A stretch of 64,000 nucleotides of DNA from Zygnema cylindricum (taxonomy: Eukaryota > Streptophyta > Zygnematophyceae > Zygnematales > Zygnemataceae), in assembly GCA_037447655.1 (NCBI GenBank), contig JBBHKE010002349.1, positions 54,451 through 118,450 of the forward strand, given 5' to 3'. Below the pieces are notes generated by a model, which saw only the letters and a program-made list of their open reading frames with translations, ran no database searches and was not told where the DNA came from. Positions 58,945-64,000 of the stretch are shown piece after piece. The position numbers and the translations under genes were made by a program. Within the stretch, counting starts at the first letter, position 1; every line of letters starts with the position of its first letter.

Positions 58945-59993
58945 TGCAACTCCCTGACCTCCATAGGAACTCAGAGAAGTAGCTCACACAAAGCCTCTAG
59001 GATAACCCTGACCCCTTTGTCTTTCAACACGAATAACTTCGACCCTCGCAAACAAAAACTCTCACCACCTACACTCTTTTGAAAGCAAGACTCCCCAAAG
59101 TCGATTGCAAAAAGAATATCTGAATTTACTCCCCTGAGCAGTAGGTTATGGAGGGTCAAAGTTGCCTCTTTGTATAGAAACTCTTTGGGAGATACGGTCC
59201 TATCTACCAAATTTTTCTAAGTCCTATCTCTCTCTAAAACTCTATCTACTAATGTATGGCACCAATAATATTACTGTAGCGTATAGAAAGGTAAAGTTGC
59301 CATTGTACTTTATGTACAAACATTATACGACATGACCAAAATATTGACACGTGTCTTTTCTGGATTCATTTCCGTAATCCTTGGAGATGCCGTAATCCAA
59401 TGTCGTGATGCCACGTGTCATTTTATGTGGTGGCCACCATAAACCGCCGAAATCTTCTTCCGTGATCTCAGCATTCTTTTCAGGCGTTCGATTGAATGCC
59501 GATTTCAATCATAGTTGTCATAAATATTTGCGATGCATTTATTTCGCTATCGAAACAAAAGTGCGGTACTTATTTATTCTCCATACTCCTTATCCGTACT
59601 TTTCATAACTGACTCTATGTATCGTATATATAGTTGCATGTTAAATGAATTAGCCTATATGTTAACGTTTATATAAATATTTAACACTATATCAAAACCA
59701 ATAATCCTAGACTTAATGGATAAGTCTACCGGCTACCGGCAACTTTAGCTCACCGTAGGTACCACGATTAAATCCTGTAAGCGACAGCTCTTTTTAGTAA
59801 ATAAACTAGTTTACTACCCCCTAAATCTTTGGATAGCATAGACAGCCATCGCACTAGCTTCCTCTCCAACTTCTCAGTGACTGCAACAAGTATGGGAGTT
59901 GGAGAGAGAAGTTAGATACAAACTGCCTCGGCTTCTTTTTTTGCATTTCAATTTAGACCTATAAAATAATAACAAGAACCTTCAATTTCTACA
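58945..59993 (-). mobile_element. 3' LTR of Copia family 2, copy B
   Basis: 1049 bp from TGCAACTC to TTCTACA. It has the segment inverted in copy A in its normal orientation, the tRNA-like module (59710-59726; 59761-59778) and the stem-loop (59862-59906). Confidence 0.85.
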
Positions 59994-62900
59994 CTCCCCT
60001 TATTTTCTAGTCAATCTCTAATTTAAGACCACACTTCTTCCAACATAAAATTAGCTTAGGGGAAGGCACAGGTTTGGTCATCATATTTGCTACCATCTCG
60101 CTATCTGGTCGGTACTCTAAACTGATTATTTTGTTTTCTACTTTCTCTCTAACAAAGTTGAGTCTAATGTCCATGTGTTTGGCTTTAAAATGATGTTTAT
60201 GATTGGCAGAAATAGCGATCGCTGCGTGATTATCACAAAAAAAACTATGCACACCACTCTTATGGTGACCAAGCTCACCAAGCAAAGACTTGACCCACAT
60301 CAATTCTTTTACAATAGAGCAAGAGGCCATATACTCATCCTCCATGGTGGACTGAGCAATAACCTTTTGTTGTTTGCTACTCCAACAACAAGCCCTATCA
60401 CACACATATAATACATATCCTGAAGTACATCTCCTCATCGGAGAATCACCATAAGTGGTTCACTCCAAGTAGTGATGTCAGTATTCTCCCCACCCAAATG
60501 CAACCATAGATCCCTAGTTCCTATCAAATATATAAGGACTCTCTTAGCTGCCTCCCAATCCTTCTTACTGGGAGCATTTAACTTCTACTCAGCACTCCTA
60601 TAGCTGCAGCTAAATCTGGTCAGGTACAATTCATACAATAGATTAGGCTTCCCACTACTTGCCTTTAAGGAATAGTTTGCATGAATTTTTATTCTTCGGG
60701 ACTTAATTCCTCGTGTAAGACTATGACTCCTTCTTCCTCACTCCCCTCACTTCCTTTCTTTAACTCCATTGGAGTTGTACAACTATTAGCTTTATCCATC
60801 TGAAATTTTTCAAGCATGTTACCTGTTGCTTTTTTTTGAGTCAATCTTATAATTTTTCTTTCTCGGTCTTTTTCTACTTGAATTCCCAAAACATATTTTT
60901 CTTTCCCCATATCGTTCATTTCAATCTCTCCTTAAGATCGATTTTTAGTTTATTTATTTTTTCCATTGATTTACTTAAAACAAGCAAATCATCAACATAA
61001 ATTGAAATAAATATAACACCTAGTTTATCTTCAAAATCATTGATTGAGTGATCTAAGCTGATCTAGATATATCCCAGACCGGTAAGAAACTTATTAAGTT
61101 TGTTATTCCATTGTCGAGGCGCCTGTTTCAAACCATAAAGAGATTTAATCAGCCGACATGCCTTACTCTCCTCTCCTTCCTCCACAAATCCTTCGGGTTG
61201 TCGTATAAAGATCTCCTCTTCCAATTCTCTATGCAAAAAGGCTGTCTTGATGTCCATCAATTGCACCTCCATGTCTTTCGTTGGTGCCAGATTGAGAAGT
61301 ATGCAGACAGAGGGAAATCTAACCACCGGGGCAAAAGTTTCCTCGTCGTCAATTCCCTCTTTTTCTGTAAATTCTTTTGCCACTTATCGGGCTTTGTAAT
61401 GCTCAATGGTATTATCCGGGTTCAGTTATAATTTGAAAACCCACTTACAACCGATTGGTTTTCGGTTAGGTGGACAGTCCACGAGCTCCCAAGTATCAGC
61501 TGCCATATTTGAGGCAATCTCCTTATTGATGGTTGTCTTCCACCGGTTCCATTCTAGACAATTCAAAGCCTCTCCATAAGTTTGAGGTTCATCTTTATGA
61601 GATAGCTTTGTTACCTTGTTATTAACTTGTTTTTCTTGCAATCTTTTGCTACTTCTCCTTCCCCCCTCAAAATCTATGGTCGGAATAGATTGTTCTTGTG
61701 GGTTATTTCGAACAATCTCGGCTTTTTCACTATTGTTTAATTCCGAATAACCTTCCACCACGTCTTCCGCTTCGGGTAGAGTTGTCACTGAAGTTTCTGC
61801 AGCCGAGTCCTTTTTGGTCTGATTTGTAACTGCAAGAATGTCATCTTCTCTAAAACCTGGATAGTTAGGAAGCTCAAAGTTATCGACATTTTCTTACTCA
61901 TATCTGATTTTACTAACTTTGTATACTTGAAGGGATCCACAGACTTTCCTTCATCCATAACTACTAGATGCTTTACTAAGATTATATCTTCTCTTTTTAG
62001 ATTGTAAACTCTATATCCTTTAACATCCTCATCATATCCCAATAAGGATCATAGTTTTCCTTTAGGATGTAGCTTCGAATTAGACCGATCTGTTTCTAGA
62101 CTGAATACTTGACTGCCAAAAACCTTTAAGTGAGATATGTCTGGTTTTCGGCCGGTCCATCTCTCATAAGGTGTTTGATCTTTTATAGCTGAGGTAAGAA
62201 CTCTATTTTTTAGGTAATTAGCACAGTTTATTGCTTTGCCCAAAACCTTTTTCCTATCATCTTATGCGACAACATACTTCTAGCACTATCACTTAGTGTC
62301 CTATTTAATCGTTTAGCTACCCCATTCTATTTCTGGTTTTTTGGAACTGTCTTTTGGTGTTGAACTCCATCTTTCTTCAGAAAATCCTCAAACTAGTTAG
62401 AAGTATACTCTCCACCATTGTCACTCCTTACTCTCTTGATTGGAGTTTCATGAGGTATTTCGCTCCATGCTTTATATTCTCTAAAACAATCCTGAGGTTC
62501 TAACTTATTTTTTAAAAAATACACCCTGGAATACCGAGACCAATCATCAGTGTTGGTCATCATAAATTTCTTCCCCCCCGGTGAGGGCACTTTGACCGGT
62601 CCCCAAATATCTGTGTGTACTAAATCTAGAATTTATTCCCCCTTATAAGATGTTGTTTAGGAAAGGGTAATCTGTGTGCTTTACCTTATGGACATCCACT
62701 ACAATTACTTAGATGCTCACTCTCACTGAACTGAGTCCCTTCCACTGCTCCCATATTTTTTATCTCTCTTAACTTATCTAGATTCACATGCCCAAGCCTC
62801 TTATGCCACATCATTATATCATGAACACCAGCATAATAATGTTTCTTTTTTTCATTGCTTAAAATCAGCCTAAACATCCCTTGGCTACCTTTTTTAGCAA

Positions 62901-64000
62901 TAAAATAGATTTCGTCCTCAAAACTAGCAGTAAAGACTCTTTCCCAAGTGCTAGTATCAAAACCCATATCATCTAATACGGACGTAGAGATGAGGTTTTT
63001 GTTCAACTCCAAAATAAACAATACATCGGAGAATGTAACTATAGATGTCTTTCCTTCTACTAACACTTTCAGATCTACCGATCCTACAAGAGTAGTAGTG
63101 ACATTCCTCCCATCCCAGTACTCTATCTCTTCGGTAGGAATCTTTCTTATCTTAGTGAATAGGTGTTTATCCTTACACATGTGTATTGAGGTACTTGGAT
63201 CTACAATCGAGCCTGCTTCACCTTTCAATCCACCAAGAGCACATTTATGCTTTCGTGGAATTTATACCTCGTTTGTCGCTTCCAACTCCTCATCCAAATG
63301 GAGCTCATTGTCCTCATCTTCAGATTCAACCTAATATACGTGTGTCACAAGGGCCTTTTTCTTTCCTCTCGGGGTTCCACCGGTCTGTCACTCCTTTAAT
63401 AGAAGCTCGCTTAGCTTAGTGCACTCCGCCATATAGTGACCTGGTTTCTTTTCAAAATGACATAAACCTTTGGGAGCCCTTAGTCCGAACTCGTCGGTCT
63501 CATATTTATGCTCCCTCCCCCCATAGTTTGCGACCGGTTTCCGAGAATCGTTGTTCCTCCAATCGGTTTTAACTGCCAAGGCTTGCCCACTCTTTCCTCC
63601 CGTTCAAATCTCAATTGTATTCTCCTGAACGCGAATCATTACTTCCAATAAATTCCATATTCACCTTAAGTCCGGCAAGTCCTACACACGGTTAACTTTG
63701 ATCTTGAACTCATCGGGTAACTTCATCAGTAGACAGTTAACCTTTTCTTTTTCACTAAAATCTTTTCCAACACTCTCTAGCTCCATGAAAAGTGTTGCAA
63801 GCTCATTGCAAAAATCGAACATCTTCCCCCCTTTGTATAGGTACTCTTTAACTTTTTGATCAGCCAACTGTTGTTGCTGAATCATACCACTTCGGTACAT
63901 CTCTATGAGAGCCATCCAAAGATCGGATGCCCTTTCTACCTGCAAATGAGGACATGCAAGTACTTGAGTAAGGTGGCGGAGGATGAAGTGCTTTGCCGCC
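59994..64000 (-). pseudogene. Copia family 2, copy B: internal region, runs off the window
   Basis: It begins at the polypurine tract (ctccccttatttt on +). Reading leftward from the window edge: gag pieces (ERASDLWMALIEMYRSG, NELATLFMELESVGKDFSEK), zinc knuckle CHFEKKPGHYMAEC (about 63490-63430), protease region DPSTSIHMC in place of DSGA, pre-integrase MMWHKRLGHVNLDKLREIK, integrase core with RVRSDNGGEYTSN, YERWTGRKPDISHLKVFGSQ, RT (EGIDDEETFAPVVRFPSV, MDIKTAFLHRELEEEIFI, LYGLKQAPRQWN; LGIQVEKDRERKIIRLTQKK) and RNase H (60438-60007). Many frame breaks. It is uninterrupted at ggttc (63371-63375), where copy A holds family 1. The 5' LTR lies outside. Confidence 0.88.

Overview
The window looks like nuclear DNA of a plant-lineage (streptophyte) eukaryote: GT-AG introns, plant-type legume-lectin and Pro-rich extracellular modules, Ty1/Copia retrotransposons primed by initiator tRNA-Met, and large amounts of TIR/foldback DNA elements and satellites. 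An F-type lectin exon and a half-tRNA-primed Copia family hint at a non-flowering lineage or a charophyte alga, but I cannot name the species. A run of 10 N at 6871-6880 marks a scaffold gap. No bacterial, phage, CRISPR or rRNA features were seen.

Layout. 1-20.9 kb is gene-poor: fragments of inverted-repeat DNA elements, the tail of a LINE-like retroelement (about 3.2-4.2 kb), one unclassified Pro-rich ORF (6.1-6.7 kb), several satellites, a Copia relic (14.9-15.8 kb), and large direct and inverted duplications. 20.9-32.5 kb holds the most interesting locus, on the + strand: a signal peptide plus L-type lectin fused to a broken PAN/Apple exon, then separate exons for an F-type (fucose-binding) lectin, a PAN/Apple domain, a Pro-rich linker, a second L-type lectin almost identical to the first, and a papain-family (C1A) cysteine protease. 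The exons from 24084 to 28630 are all multiples of three with phase-1 boundaries on both sides, the signature of exon shuffling. The locus is damaged: a frame break follows the first lectin, the catalytic-Cys exon has several frameshifts, and old Copia relics lie in two introns.

33-44.5 kb is mostly anonymous, with complete TIR elements at 35.6-36.9 kb and a 5' Copia piece with its LTR at 38.1-41.4 kb. 44.5-64 kb is nested Copia, all on the - strand. Family 1 (49397-54965) is young and complete: 788-bp LTRs about 99% identical, 5-bp target duplication, canonical 3'-end tRNA-iMet primer site. It sits inside an older family-2 element (about 44.9-57.0 kb). Another family-2 copy (58945 to beyond the window) supplies the uninterrupted insertion site. 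Family 2 appears to be primed by the anticodon region of tRNA-iMet (half-tRNA priming, as in Drosophila copia), and the gag ATG lies inside that primer site. Its LTRs carry a tRNA-like module and a stem-loop whose stem changes between copies while pairing is kept.

The main candidates for undescribed biology are the lectin/PAN/protease chimeric locus and the family-2 Copia with its structured LTR and half-tRNA primer site.
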